NCBI GenBank assembly: GCA_963931865.1
Contig: OZ007518.1
Location: 10,369,052-10,433,051 of the forward strand
Length of the DNA: 64,000 nt
Direction: 5' to 3'
DNA from: Axinella damicornis
Lineage: Eukaryota; Porifera; Demospongiae; Axinellida; Axinellidae
This document shows, piece after piece, positions 46,268-57,016 of this stretch (position 1 is its first letter; each line of letters starts with the position of its first letter). The notes below the pieces were generated by a model, which searched no databases, was not told the origin of the DNA, and saw nothing but the letters and a program-made list of their open reading frames with translations. The position numbers were made by a program, and so were the translations under genes.

Positions 46268-46323
46268 TAGTCTCGGTACCAGATTCCCATACCCTTTGGG
46301 TTGGGAGTCTGGTTCCGAGACTA
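46268..46323. repeat. Short palindrome, TAGTCTCGGTACCAGA family
   Basis: Duplicate of the hairpin at 38362, in the corresponding intron of the WD pseudogene, with a longer loop. Confidence 0.75.
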
Positions 46324-46798
46324 TACCTTGATCTTTCTTCTGTGACTTGAGTCACCATGTACTGTCACAGCCAATCGAACAGCAGCCTCTGTACATGTAA
46401 CTCAATCCCAGCTAGGCCATTCCCACCTGCATGCATGCTGGCTTTCTTCACAGTTTTTCATCCTCCAAGCAACTGAAGTAATTGCTGGAGGATAATGGCC
46501 TGGAATTGAAACTGCAGCCTCTGCACATGTGATTGCTACAAGAACTAACTGCCATGTCAGGCAACCTTCTACATCGCAGGTTGGCCAAGAATCTCTTCCG
46601 TGTGTTACGGAGGTATATGCGAGTGACAAGAGTGGAGAGGTCAGTGACCCCTCCTCCCACCTGCCAGCGGGGGACAGCAGGGAGAGGAGCACAGACGTCC
46701 TGGGAAGGTGAAGCAACCATCTGTGGGAATGCTGTCACATTAATTGTTGCCACCACTTATGATCCGTCCAAACGTGGCATAGCCAACTAGCATCAACA

Positions 46799-47320
46799 AC
46801 AGGAAAATTGAGATTTTACAAGCTATTCAAAACAACATTCGAAAGAGAATCCTACCTCAACCTGCCACCTCACCTACGGGTCCCAATCACAAAGGTGAGG
46901 ATCAGCTGCCACCCCCTCCATATTGAGACTGGCCGTTACAGGCTGCCCACTCCAATCCCCTGCGATGAGAGGTTCTGCTGGTATTGTGATGGAAGAGTGG
47001 AAGATGAGTTGCATTTTGTATTCCAATGCCGCCTGTACGAAGCTCTAACGGAACGAACCAGACTACTGCAGTATTGCCAAACGATAAACTATTCCTTCAA
47101 CTATCTAGAGGATATTGAAAAATTTAGGCTTATATGGAAGGACAGGAATGGTCGTGCAATATACCTATTGGGTGTTTTTTTACTTAAGGCATTCCAATTA
47201 AGACAACTGTTTATAAGGAATCGTCCAACTACAACTTAGAGTTTATTGAGTTTTCTCACTTTGACTGTTGGGCCTTCTGGCCATTATCTGTCATTAAAAT
47301 TTATATATATATATGATAAC
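46799..47320 (+). mobile_element. 3' fragment of a non-LTR retrotransposon
   Basis: An open frame 46808-47239 (143 codons) reads LPPHLRVPITKVRISCHPL, IETGRYRLPTPIP and CWYCDGRVEDELHFVFQC, the zinc-ribbon ending common at the C-terminus of LINE-type reverse transcriptases in invertebrates. It is unlike the RLE element at 24740. It interrupts the WD pseudogene between its exons 20 and 21 and ends near a TATATATA tract (47301-47314). Confidence 0.75.
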
Positions 47321-48323
47321 CTGTTTGGAAATGTCACTCTCCAGCGTTATTCCTAGGCTCTTCAACCATTGCAAGCCACATATATTATGCAGTTAAAGAG
47401 GGTAGTCGCATTCCCAGGCCTATAGTTCCCAGCTAGGCCACACAGGTTCTACGAGCGTAAGACCAGGTTGCGGCAGCCAATTGCAATAGTCCCCTCCAAG
47501 CTGAAGCATACGGACGGAAGACTGACTGGCATCTACAATACACTCAAGTGTACTGACATCGATCCACGACCTCTCCAAGTGCAAGCTACCGCCACTGTCA
47601 GTACCAGCAGCCAGTGGTGGAGGTGGTGTGGGGGGCGAGGCCAGAGCGCCAGAGACCGTCACCAGCAGAGGAGACAACAAACTCCTGAAGTTTGAGCACA
47701 CAGAGCAGACTCTGTTGCCCATGCTGCACCAGAGCAGGAGAGTGACCGTCACCATGGCAACCACTGGCGGGAGAGTTGGAGGGAGATGAGCCATGGGGAA
47801 TAGTACATCATTGAACATGTGCAGGCACTGATACGGAATCAGCTGATATTCAGTATTTATTATTTTGCAGTTTGTGCACGGTGAACAATCTGACACTGCT
47901 GTTTCAAGGTCACTCTCTGAGCCTAGCCTTGTTCCTACCCTCGTTTCTTTTTCAAAAACTGGAGGTGGAAAGACTGGCCTGGGAATGAGGCTATAGAATG
48001 TATATGGCCCGTATTTATACCCTATGCAGCTGTATATAACCCTGAATAGAGAGAGCTAATTAACCAGCCCCACATACTGCATGCACAGCATTGTGAGGAG
48101 ATCTCGAGCCTGAGCGAGTGCATATGCAGTATGCACAATCATCACTGTCACCGTCATTGGGCTATTCCGGTTAATATCTGTACACCCCACACACATGAGA
48201 CTTTATACCTAATTTTTACGAGGGGCGACCGCACTCCTGGTAGCCGCGGTTAATGGTAGCACAAGCTAAGGTGACAGTTCGTTCAATTATCACACATCAC
48301 GTGAGTACCATGATAGCTATATA

Positions 48324-48537
48324 CAGTCAAACCTCCGATAGTGGACCCTCCGAGATAGGGACACAATATAATAAACCTCTCTACAAAGGACGCTTTTCAA
48401 GGTCCCAAATAGCTAATTGGTTTCCCTATGGTTCTAATACATTTTGAACCTCCGAGAAGAGGACAACCGCTCTACAAAGGACAAAAGACTTGAATTTATT
48501 TTGTTCCCAAAGTGTCCTCTGTTCGGAGGTTGGACTG
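48324..48537. mobile_element. pogo/Tc1-type MITE
   Basis: Terminal inverted repeats CAGTCAAACCTCCGA at the left and TCGGAGGTTGGACTG at the right, flanked by TA dinucleotides at both ends (48322-48323, 48538-48539), the target preference of Tc1/mariner/pogo elements. 214 bp, non-coding. A second, older copy is at 17863. Confidence 0.85.
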
Positions 48538-48620
48538 TAGATATTATATATTTAGAGTGCTCTCTCAGCTCTTCAATCATAATTATCATTAACACAATAT
48601 TAGACTACAGCTCAAGTTTG

Positions 48621-49829
48621 TCACTTCAGGTCGATGCTAACAATCCTAAACTGTAGACAGTCATCTTTCAAGTACTGAGTCTTCATGTCGGGTTTGTACC
48701 CCAGGTCAGAGAGGGCAATGAATTGACTATCACACCAAAGTGTTGATGGAGTAGGCCTTGTGAACTCTCCTGCCACTCTCTTGGTGAAGTGGTTGTGATC
48801 TCCGAGCTGGTTCAGTAGTTGAATGGTGATGGTGCAGTCTCTAGGCCATCGCAGCTGATCATCAAAATCACCTTTTACAACAAGCATCCATACATTAATG
48901 TGGTCATGAGTGCCCTCAGGGTTTACACCAAGATTATTGACCTTATACCCTGTGTAGAAGGAACCACTAGTCCAGTAGGTTTCGTTTGTCTTGTACCTCC
49001 GAAAACCTGTCATGGTCAGCTCAATAGGGTGATACTTCTCTAGACACCTAAACTTCACCTCAAGGGTGTCAATCTGTTGCTGCTGCTCCTTGATTTGTTG
49101 GTCTTTCTCTTGGAGTAGCTTCATCATGCTCATCATGGAGGTGGACATCACGACCAGGTGCCTCTGAGTGCTCTCCTCCATGTGTCTTGCTGTGTCTTTA
49201 CGTCGAATCTTCTCAGTGCATCCGGAGTGGCTGAACTCACACTCCACCACCTGCAGTGGGCACTCACTGCGATGGTGCTCCAGCCTGCCACGTTCAACAG
49301 TGCCAACCCCACAGTCGTTGGGGCAAGGTAGAGGGTACTTCTCACACTGTGGCCAGTGGTCATTGGCTACACGTTCATAGGTAGCCTTAAACTGGCAGTA
49401 GGGGCAGGAAAACTCGCGTTTGGGGCACGAGTTGCGGAGATGGTCTGGTAGATTGCGTCTTTTGGGTCGTTCCCCACAACCGTTGGGGCAGTCAACAGCA
49501 ACGTACTGACAGTCTGTGTCCAGATGTGTGTCTAGTTCTCGCAGTGCTCCCTTCCAGCCACACCCGCAATCCTTCACCCTACAGTACACACGGAGGGCTA
49601 GGATCTTGCGCTCTGACCTTCTGTCAATGAACACTTGGAATCCAGCTTTGCGACAGAGGGGGCAGTGGCCACCATTCTTGAGAATTTGACTGATGCAACC
49701 ACGACAAAAGTTCCCCCCACAGCAGTCGGTGAGTTGTGGCTCCTTCAGCACTTCATGACAGATTGGACACTGGTAATCATCAGGAAGGGGCTCGGTGAAT
49801 TCAGGCTCAGGAGGGTTGGGAGAGGCCAT
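48621..49829 (-). CDS. RING/TRAF-like protein D (single exon)
   Basis: 402 residues, ATG at 49829 (MASPNPPEPEF). RING-like finger (CPICHEVLKEP, CCGGNFCRGC, CPLC), TRAF zinc fingers, a single KDQQIKEQQQQID coiled-coil block and a TRAF-C-like domain ([42 protein letters not shown]). Like A-C it has no intron and lacks the RING His. It lies on the far side of the WD pseudogene, in the same relative position as A to the intact WD gene, so a WD-3'-end plus TRAF block was duplicated. Confidence 0.9.
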   Translation of the reverse strand: MASPNPPEPEFTEPLPDDYQCPICHEVLKEPQLTDCCGGNFCRGCISQILKNGGHCPLCRKAGFQVFIDRRSERKILALRVYCRVKDCGCGWKGALRELDTHLDTDCQYVAVDCPNGCGERPKRRNLPDHLRNSCPKREFSCPYCQFKATYERVANDHWPQCEKYPLPCPNDCGVGTVERGRLEHHRSECPLQVVECEFSHSGCTEKIRRKDTARHMEESTQRHLVVMSTSMMSMMKLLQEKDQQIKEQQQQIDTLEVKFRCLEKYHPIELTMTGFRRYKTNETYWTSGSFYTGYKVNNLGVNPEGTHDHINVWMLVVKGDFDDQLRWPRDCTITIQLLNQLGDHNHFTKRVAGEFTRPTPSTLWCDSQFIALSDLGYKPDMKTQYLKDDCLQFRIVSIDLK

Positions 49830-50398
49830 TTTGGAACAAACAAGAACACAATCTTATTCATACCTTAATGGAATGCAATGAATATGTGGCTGTAACTTCC
49901 TGTAGTTGTTGCTATGGCAACAGGATATTCATAACTATAATTGATGTGGGAGATGGTCCAAATTCATTATTGTACCTTCCTGGCCAGAATATTTGCCTGT
50001 GCTTCTATTGCATACTTACCAGCATAGTTGCTGTTTCATACCAGCCCAAATACAAAAGGGGTGGTCAAACTTCAGCTGGAGCTGCACAACAGGGAGGTTC
50101 TGGGCTGCTGATATGCCTGTACATCGCATCCGGGCACCCAGTTGTGTGAACAAATCTGACACTGATATATCACTATCTGATCCTGGCCTCGAGCATTCCC
50201 AGGTCTTCACTACCCCCAGTTTGCAGTATGTACTGTACCACAAATGATCAAACTTAATTGGAGGTGGAAAGGCCAGCTGGGAATGAGGCTGTATATACAG
50301 TCTGTATTTGATCAATTAATTGTCAATAGTACGTATGCATAACGTGAGGATAGTGATAAGTACAATACAGCGACCGATGCAGATGGCTGCATTTGGCC
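49830..50398. other. Spacer between TRAF-like D and the CYTH gene 3' end
   Basis: No gene. Contains the diverged TRAF-flank sequence (TAACTTCCTGTAGTTGTTGC) and an inverted repeat at about 50183-50292 of the CCAGTTT..GGAGGTGG family. Confidence 0.5.
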
Positions 50399-52494
50399 TC
50401 ATACACTGCTGTGGTTCTCTGCTTGTAGCAGAAGGTCCATGTATGCCCCTGTCACTAGGTCTTGCTCAGGTACTCCGAGTCTTTGCATCAGGTCTGTCGC
50501 TATCTGCTGCCCTTCAGAGAATTCTTGGCCATCACTCATCACCACCTGTGTGTGGAATGTTCACCCCCATAATTACAGGTATGACATAGCGTAGATCTCT
50601 TTACCAACCAATGACTACAACTGCCAACCTGGTCTCTCATGGACTATGTAGACGCTACTACTAGTGTTGGTTTATCACAGAACTTAAACGCAAATGCCAT
50701 AATATAGAACCAAATTTCCAAAGGACAAAAATTTTGCCTTAACATCCTGTGCTGCTGAATGGGAGGGCTCTATCGTACTCCCTGTAACAACTACTTGAAT
50801 GGTGTATATTGCTCCATGGAAGCCTGCAAGCATCAAAGCTTCCACTCGTTAATGGTCTTGCGTACCTCCAGCTCCAGGAAGTGCCCGAGGCCGTGCACAC
50901 TGTCAATGTGTATCCTGGTCTGCCCCACCAGGAAGAGCAGTCGGGTCTTCTTCACACAGCCTGCACAGACATGATAACAATGGTCACCAGCCTCACCCAC
51001 ACCAGATCTAGCCAGCCCCACCCACACACCAGATCTAGCCAGCCCCACCCACACCCCAGATCTAGCCAGCCTCACCCACACATCAGATCTAGTCAGCCCC
51101 CCACACACCAGATCTAGCCAGCCCCACCCACACACCAAATCTAGCCAGCCCCACCCACACACCAGATCTAGCCAGCCCCACCCACACACCAAATCTAGCC
51201 AGCCCCACCCACAAACTGCAGAGCCATAGTTGGCTGGTTTATGGTTGACTGCATGCGCGCCGTCCAGCCCCGCCCCCAATGCTGTTGCGAACATTCGATA
51301 TTCCGCTTGAAAAGAGTTAAATTAATTTTACGATACGAAATGCATTTCGCTGTGTTGGCGACGGCTGTCTTGGTGCTGTGGTTAGCTGGCGTCCTCTATG
51401 AGCGCAAGGGCAGTCAGTCTCACCAAAGAAGTGAGTTTTGTTACGTGAATTCCTTCGAACAGTCCGAACAGTTTCGGCCAATTATTGCCGTGCCCGTTAC
51501 TCGCGAATTAGTGGAAAAACACGCAGACATCGGCCAGCCGTTTGTCGTCTCTGGGGTCACTAGAGGGTGGGATGCTACTTCGAAATGGAACCATTCCTAT
51601 TTCGAGGAGATATTCCAAGAATTCGTGCTTTTCTCTTCCACATTCGCGACAGATAAATCTCCGCATTTTTCTGTTTCACGGTCCGTTTCACTGGACGTTT
51701 ACTACGGAATCTTCCTGAATGACCGGAAGTTGGCGGACTTGGTGGCCGGTGACTACAGATATCCGGAGTTCATTCCATCAGAATGGAGGGTTGCAGGTCA
51801 GGACATGCATGCTTATAGGACTACCTTTTGTATGACCCCTTTTCCTTGTTGGAAAAATTATTTCAGAGATCAAGGACAGTATATTTTCAATTATTGATTA
51901 CAGTCGCAAACACTACTACGGGTGAATGTAAATGACTACCTCTTGCCCAAGCAAACTGAAGTAATTGTAGGAATACTTATGATGGTCAAGAGGTCGGAAT
52001 ACCAGCGGTTTAACCATCGCTACGAACACGTCAACCCAGTGATATTCTTTGTGGTGCAGTCTCATCATATGGAGCCTAGTTTTGGCTCTCTATTGGCCTT
52101 ACGGACATCAACCCAAAATCTGAGGTTGACGACAGAAAGCCTTGTAGAGAGATGTACCAGAAGCTAGGTCCTATATACCATCTTCGATAAGCCCCTCCCC
52201 CAATCTCTTTGTGCTACCCCAGGCAACGAGTGGCTCCACTGGGGACACCCTCCCTGTGGAGCTAAGAGGCACATGGACCTCATGTGCACCAGTAGGATCT
52301 CTGTGCAGGTGGCAGGCAGGAAGACATGGAGACTGTACCCACTGGTGGGAACAGAGGAGGAGGGGGAGGGGGAGGAGGAGGAGGAGGAGGAGGAGGTGAA
52401 AGGAATGGGGAACTGGACAGAGGTGGATGCTGTGTCTGTGTGCTTGCATGATGCCATGTATGGGTAGATACTGGTCACATCATACCTATACACA

Positions 52495-52526
<32 letters not shown>

Positions 52527-55500
52527 CCCACCCACACACCCACACACCCACACAGGTACTGCGCCCACTAGAGGTCACACTGCAGCCAGGAGATGCACTA
52601 ATATGGTTCCCTGGCTGGGAGCACGAGACCAGGATATTGACTGGACCATCCATCAGCCTGTCACTGCACTTCACAAGCCCAAGCCACTCAGCGTACCAGA
52701 ACACCTTCAGTGAACTGCTCAGTCAGAGAGTTAGCCCCCATTGCAAGTGGAGGGACTCCAGTGACAGCGATCATGGATGACAATAGTCTCACGGGCCAGC
52801 TTCTCTCTTCCTCTCTCTCTCAGTCCACCCACTAGGCTGGGCCACTAGGTTGACAGGCTTTGTATCATTATCACTGTGGATAAATTAATGTCTGTCAACT
52901 GTAACTTACCTAAAACTCCCAAAGCTTGTGTGAGGACTGATTTTAACTCAGCAGGGTTCTAGCAGAGATACAAAGTCAGTGAATTTTGACCATGCACACA
53001 ACTAACCACATTCCCAGACCCCCATTCAGCTCTTCATCACTTGCAATACCGAAAAGCCTACACTGGGGGCTGGGAAAGAGAGGTATGTTTTATGCCGGAA
53101 TTGGACACCAATTTCTACCAATTATGGCACATTTGGGCATAATAATTATGCTGATTTTGGAAAATTGGCAGAATCAGCGCTCCTGTTCTGTAGGGCGACT
53201 GATGTGCCATTTCTGCGGACCTGAACCAAATTGGCATTTTGTGAATAGACTTGGAAGAAGCATTGCACTAGGGGGTATGTGAATGAGATGTGAAGCTGGG
53301 GATTGTGCCATTGTGGTCAGCATACAAAGAGCTTTCAAATGATATCCATAAAATGATTTTTAATCTCGTTCACATTTTTGCCAAAAATCGCACTCGACCA
53401 AGCCCCTTTGACTGTTGACCAGCTGTGGTCGCAGCTGTACTATAGGGTCTATGCCGTCCCCTAGTGACAAAGAGCTGGGTGGGAGCCGGCCAGGAACAGG
53501 GCTGACACAAAGGCAGGTCATGTGACCTACCTCTGCTCTTGCAATGCTGTAGTCACTCAGCTTTGGTCCCGCAACATCCTTGCGTTTGTAGAAAATCAGT
53601 TGTCCTGGTAACCCATTTTGGAGACGCAGCTGTGGTGTACAGATTGTGTGTGTGTGTGTGTGTGTGTGGGGGGGGGGGGTCCTATATTATTTAAATGTGC
53701 AATAAATTTTTTTGTTGTATGGCAAACACCAGGCAGCAGATATCAATGTTAGATTTAAGCTCACTTTTAACCTTCCCTCTGGTATGTTGAAGAATGTGTC
53801 TTCTTGCTCAAAGATTGTACCTGCAGATTAATTATAATCACGGTGCAATCAAAAATGAGCTGACATTCGAAGGACGCATGCGCAACGTTGCAACACACGT
53901 GGGATACTCTCGCGTGTCGATCATGCAACATTGAGCGAGCTGGAAAGTTGACATGGGTGGCTACGACTACAACTTCGTGGAACTTATTCCGGACGAGCTG
54001 ACTTGTCTGATCTGCATGCTCGTGGCTCGGGAGCCCTGGCAGATGGACTGCTGCGGACGGGTGTTCTGTGAAGCCTGCCTGGAGGAGCTGAGGAAGCGGA
54101 CTAGAGTTCTCCCCATCAAGTGCCCCAACTGCAGAGAGCAGGGCAAGAGCTTTGCCGACCGAAGAGGTGCTTGAGTCTTAATCCCAGTAGCAAGGACTCC
54201 CACGCCATTCCCCCCTAGTTTGTTCCCAGGCCATTCTAGTGGAGATCGATCTGCCATGGTTTATATACCAGCACTAGTGTGGACCCACAGCATTCAATCT
54301 TTTGCAGACTGATTTCACAACTTGAGTGTGATTGGTCAGTCAGTACTCTAAATATCTGTTCTGGTATGTTACAAAGTGGTTATTGGTCCAGCAGGAAGTA
54401 GGGTGATTGGTTAGGGTATATGACATCTTTACAAAACTCTTCCTGCTTATGAGTAGAATTTGTCATCTGGCAGGATGCAGCTGTTGGTACAAGACATTCA
54501 TTTCCCTCCCTTGTCCCACCCCCTCTGTCAGTAGGTGAAGGGGAAGGTTTAGGAAACAAACTACCCCCTCAGTGCAGACTAGTGGTGTAACTGTTGACTC
54601 TCTGCCTTACATTTGCACTTTGTGTGGAACTACCTTGTAAGGTCATGCACAAGGTGACGAAGTGTAGCTGATCGGGCATAATTATAGCAGATTTGGCAGG
54701 TATTAAGTATTAAGTTCACCTTTTCTTTGTATTATCGATTCCCTGAATCCAGTTTTGAGTGGAAACCGCACTGCTAGTAGACTTGTGCGACAGTTAGGGT
54801 GAATTACCGGCCTCAGATCGTACTCTCACCTTGTGGATAAACTCTGATTGCATCCACCAGCTCGTACTGTAGCTAGCCATCTGCTGATAGGTTTTGCAAA
54901 TTTCCACTAAAATATTATGACCTTGAGATATCAAATATGATGTCACCTGTATTATTACTGTCCTGCAGGGGCAAGGAACATCAACGCACTGAGCGTCAAA
55001 TGCAGCAATGCTGACAAAGGTTGTGAGTGGGTTGGAGAGCTACGCTCCTTTGAAGATCACCTAGAAGGGTGTGGGTTTGAGCTTATCGTTTGCCCAAACC
55101 ACTGCAAGAATGGTGGTGAGGATAATGTGGTGCTGCGGAGTGAGCTAGACGCCCACCTTCAACATGAGTGTCGCAATCGTAGGTACAAGTGCCCCCAGTG
55201 TAACGAGAAGGGGAGGTACTTTGAAATGACCACTAATCACTTGATAGAGTGTCCAGCACAAGAACTGCCTTGTCCCAATGAATGTGGGGAAATTGTTGTT
55301 TATCGTAACCTTGGAAAGCACTGCCGTTCTGTGTGCCCAAATGAAATGGTGGCTTGTAAGTATGCGGAGCTTGGTTGTCCTACCAAGCGACTGCGAAGTG
55401 GGATGGGTAGCCACGAGGATGACGATGGGCTGCACCTCCAGCTGGCCATGGACACTGTTGTTGACATGAAGGGGACCGTCAGTGACCTAAAGAAAACTGT

Positions 55501-56879
55501 CAGTCGCCTCAAACATGCACAAGAAGCGGTGGTCTTCCGAGTGCCCCACTTCAGTCGCATGAGAGCTTCGTCATTCAGCCAACCATTCTATTCACACCAG
55601 GGGGGATACAAGATGAGACTTTCGGTGGATCCCTGGGGAGTGCCCATACCACCCAGAGAAATGGTCGATGACCCAGATTTCGATCCTGAGGAAGCCCCTC
55701 CCCACATCGCCGTGTTTACTTATCTTCTGTCTGGTAAGAGCGACGATAACCTGGTGTGGCCATTCAGAGGAAAGGTCAAAGTCAAGTTTCTCAACCAGCT
55801 TGAAGATCAGAACCACTGGGAGGGGGAGATAGTGTACGATGACAGTGCAGACAAAGTGTTCAGTGGCCGGGTAACGGATGCACGGAGTAGCGGCGGGTAT
55901 GGAGGAGACATGATTCCCCATGCAATGCTGGAATACAACCCCCAGCTCAGGTGCCAGTACCTGAAGGATGACTGCCTCTACGTTCAGATTGAAGTTGAAG
56001 TGACTGAGGCTAACAAACCATGGCTGACCTGTACTGGTAAACTGTAGCTTGTCCGATTAGCCATTTTATCACATTTTATCACATTTGAATTTACTGCATG
56101 TCTTTCTGGACTATGACATTAATTTTCATATACTGAACTTGCACCATTTGATGACATGTAGTGTGGAATTGAATGATTCTCTGAGATTAATGATGAGGGG
56201 AATTGAATAATTGGGGAGGATTAGCCACACGTCTAGCTCAGTAGGTCAACTTCAGGGCACACGGATTGAACCCTAGGGAGACCTAACTCCATGAATTGGT
56301 GTTGAGATACTAGTATGTTGATACAGGGATTCAAATTTGCCAATTGACAAGGCGGTGACACTCTCATTGATGCCATAGTCAGAGCTGCAACCCAGACTCT
56401 TGACCGTTTGACTGCACTGTATTTCAGCCGTTGACCGCTTGACCTCTGATAGTATATGGAAGAATGCATAGCGAATCCACCCCTTCCTTAACGGGGTCAA
56501 GATTCACCGATAAGCCCGGTCGCAGCTCTGACTACGGTGTCTATGGGAGTGTCACCCCCTTGATTGACAAGACATGCAAGACCTATCTTTGTTCCCAAGC
56601 CATATGGGAGGAGGCCCACGTGGCCTTGGAACAAGGCTGCTATAATAATCATAGACAAGGCAGAACTGGTCTTCAACTAAACTCTCTCAATTCTGTGCAA
56701 CTGCACTGGGGGGTAATGATTGCAGTAGGGGGTGGGGCTTCGCGGCCGCATTGGACTCGGATAGGATAATAATGGTGCTACGTGCAGTGAGTACCTTGAC
56801 TGTCAGTGAGTTGCTTTGCTGCTTCCAATACTCGCTCTTTGTCCGCAAGCCTCGCCTTCACTTCGACGTTAGTGGGCAT
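50399..56879 (-). CDS. CYTH-domain (class IV adenylate cyclase / ThTPase-like) protein
   Basis: Six exons: 56879-56795, 53820-53765, 53629-53531, 52958-52910, 50960-50866, 50545-50399, in phase, total 531 nt, 176 residues. The whole protein is one CYTH domain: [11 protein letters not shown] (the ExK start of the triphosphate tunnel), [58 protein letters not shown] and [12 protein letters not shown], then [32 protein letters not shown] enzymes act on triphosphate substrates with metal ions; in many animals the close homologues are uncharacterised, so substrate is not assigned. Two complete genes lie inside its introns on the opposite strand. It is divergent from the VWA gene with 137 bp between starts. 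Confidence 0.9.
50998..51215. repeat. 26-28-bp tandem repeat in CYTH intron
   Basis: About eight units of CCAGATCTAGCCAGCCCCAC type, 40 bp from the CYTH exon ending at 50960 and just upstream of the nested JmjC gene. Confidence 0.88.
51340..52780 (+). CDS. JmjC/cupin-like 2-oxoglutarate oxygenase with N-terminal signal anchor
   Basis: Three exons: 51340-51796, 52223-52463 (or an earlier donor near 52429) and 52556-52780. The preferred start (51340) gives [19 protein letters not shown], a signal peptide or membrane anchor; an upstream in-frame ATG at 51241 is possible. Later motifs fit the JmjC iron site: [18 protein letters not shown] (H-x-D), [10 protein letters not shown] (Lys for 2-oxoglutarate), then [17 protein letters not shown] (second His). 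A Glu-rich insertion (about 14 residues, [14 protein letters not shown]) lies between them. This suggests a secretory-pathway hydroxylase; substrate unknown. The junction between exons 2 and 3 is uncertain: the obvious donor at 52463 does not match the phase of exon 3. The gene is nested in a CYTH intron. Confidence 0.78.
52497..52555 (+). repeat. 29-bp poly-C then CACCCA repeats abutting an acceptor
   Basis: C run 52497-52525 and (CCCACACA)n end at the AG before JmjC exon 3 (52556). Confidence 0.85.
53085..53405. repeat. Dispersed repeat related to the PXK-intron inverted repeat
   Basis: Contains GAATGAGATGTGAAGCTGGG, CATTGTGGTCAGCAT, AAAGAGCTTTCAAATGAT and TTTTTGCCAAAAATCGCA, in the same order as parts of 1380-1520. 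Lies in a CYTH intron; it also shares the upstream 'TTCTGTAGGGCGACTG' type sequence in inverted form with 1760-1790. Confidence 0.65.
53953..56047 (+). CDS. RING/TRAF-like protein E (two exons, nested)
   Basis: Exons 53953-54166 and 54969-56047, phase 1, about 430 residues. Exon 1 is the RING-like finger ([26 protein letters not shown]); exon 2 holds TRAF zinc fingers ([64 protein letters not shown]), a short coiled coil ([20 protein letters not shown]) and a TRAF-C-like domain ([44 protein letters not shown]). An intron after the RING is shared with protein F but absent from A-D. The RING His is replaced by Arg (CCGRVFC). The gene lies entirely inside CYTH intron 1 on the opposite strand. 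GCATGCGCAAC lies 70 bp upstream (53878-53888). Confidence 0.9.
56048..56794. other. Remainder of CYTH intron 1, with a tRNA-like fragment
   Basis: No gene. At 56222-56275 a degenerate tRNA-like stretch (TCTAGCTCAGTAGGTC then GATTGAACCC) has A/B-box-like blocks but poor folding. A duplicated inverted block (GAGCTGCAACC...GGTCGCAGCTCTGAC) spans 56388-56535. Confidence 0.4.
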
Positions 56880-57016
56880 GGTGGGCCGCTGTTCAGCTGC
56901 TCATGAGCTCACTATACTGTACTAACACGTGGGGGTCAAAGGTGAATCGGAGGTCAAAGGTTATTAGTATTTAACCCCTAGTATCCTAACACAGTTAACG
57001 TTATCCACTACGTAAT
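56880..57016. promoter_or_regulatory. Divergent CYTH/VWA promoter with two DR1-like elements
   Basis: 137 bp between start codons. GGGTCAAAGGTGA at 56933-56945 and AGGTCAAAGGTTA at 56951-56963 are both DR1 arrangements (hexamers of AGGTCA type, one spacer base), same orientation, 18 bp apart, a layout bound by HNF4/RXR-type nuclear receptors. Function inferred. Confidence 0.55.

Larger units (their letters stand above)
45540..47795 (+). pseudogene. Decayed partial duplicate of the WD-gene 3' exons
   Basis: Segments matching the WDR49/64-like gene in order: exon 13 (about 45553-45632, CTGTCCCAGAGGAGAGGTGG), start of exon 14 (46029-46072, GTGAGTGGTTGTCACGGG), intron plus exon 20 (46270-46707) and exon 21 (47447-47790). 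Exons 15-19 are missing. Exon 20 has +2 bp (TATATGCG for TACGCG) and exon 21 about +4 bp (GACATCGATCCACG), both shifting frame, and a retroelement fragment interrupts it. Clearly non-functional. Confidence 0.88.

Noticed and set aside
54000..56047. TRAF-like E as an unnested neighbour of the CYTH gene
   Set aside because: The CYTH first exon at 56879-56795 joins in phase (CAA G|GT ACA) to 53820, so E lies inside its intron.
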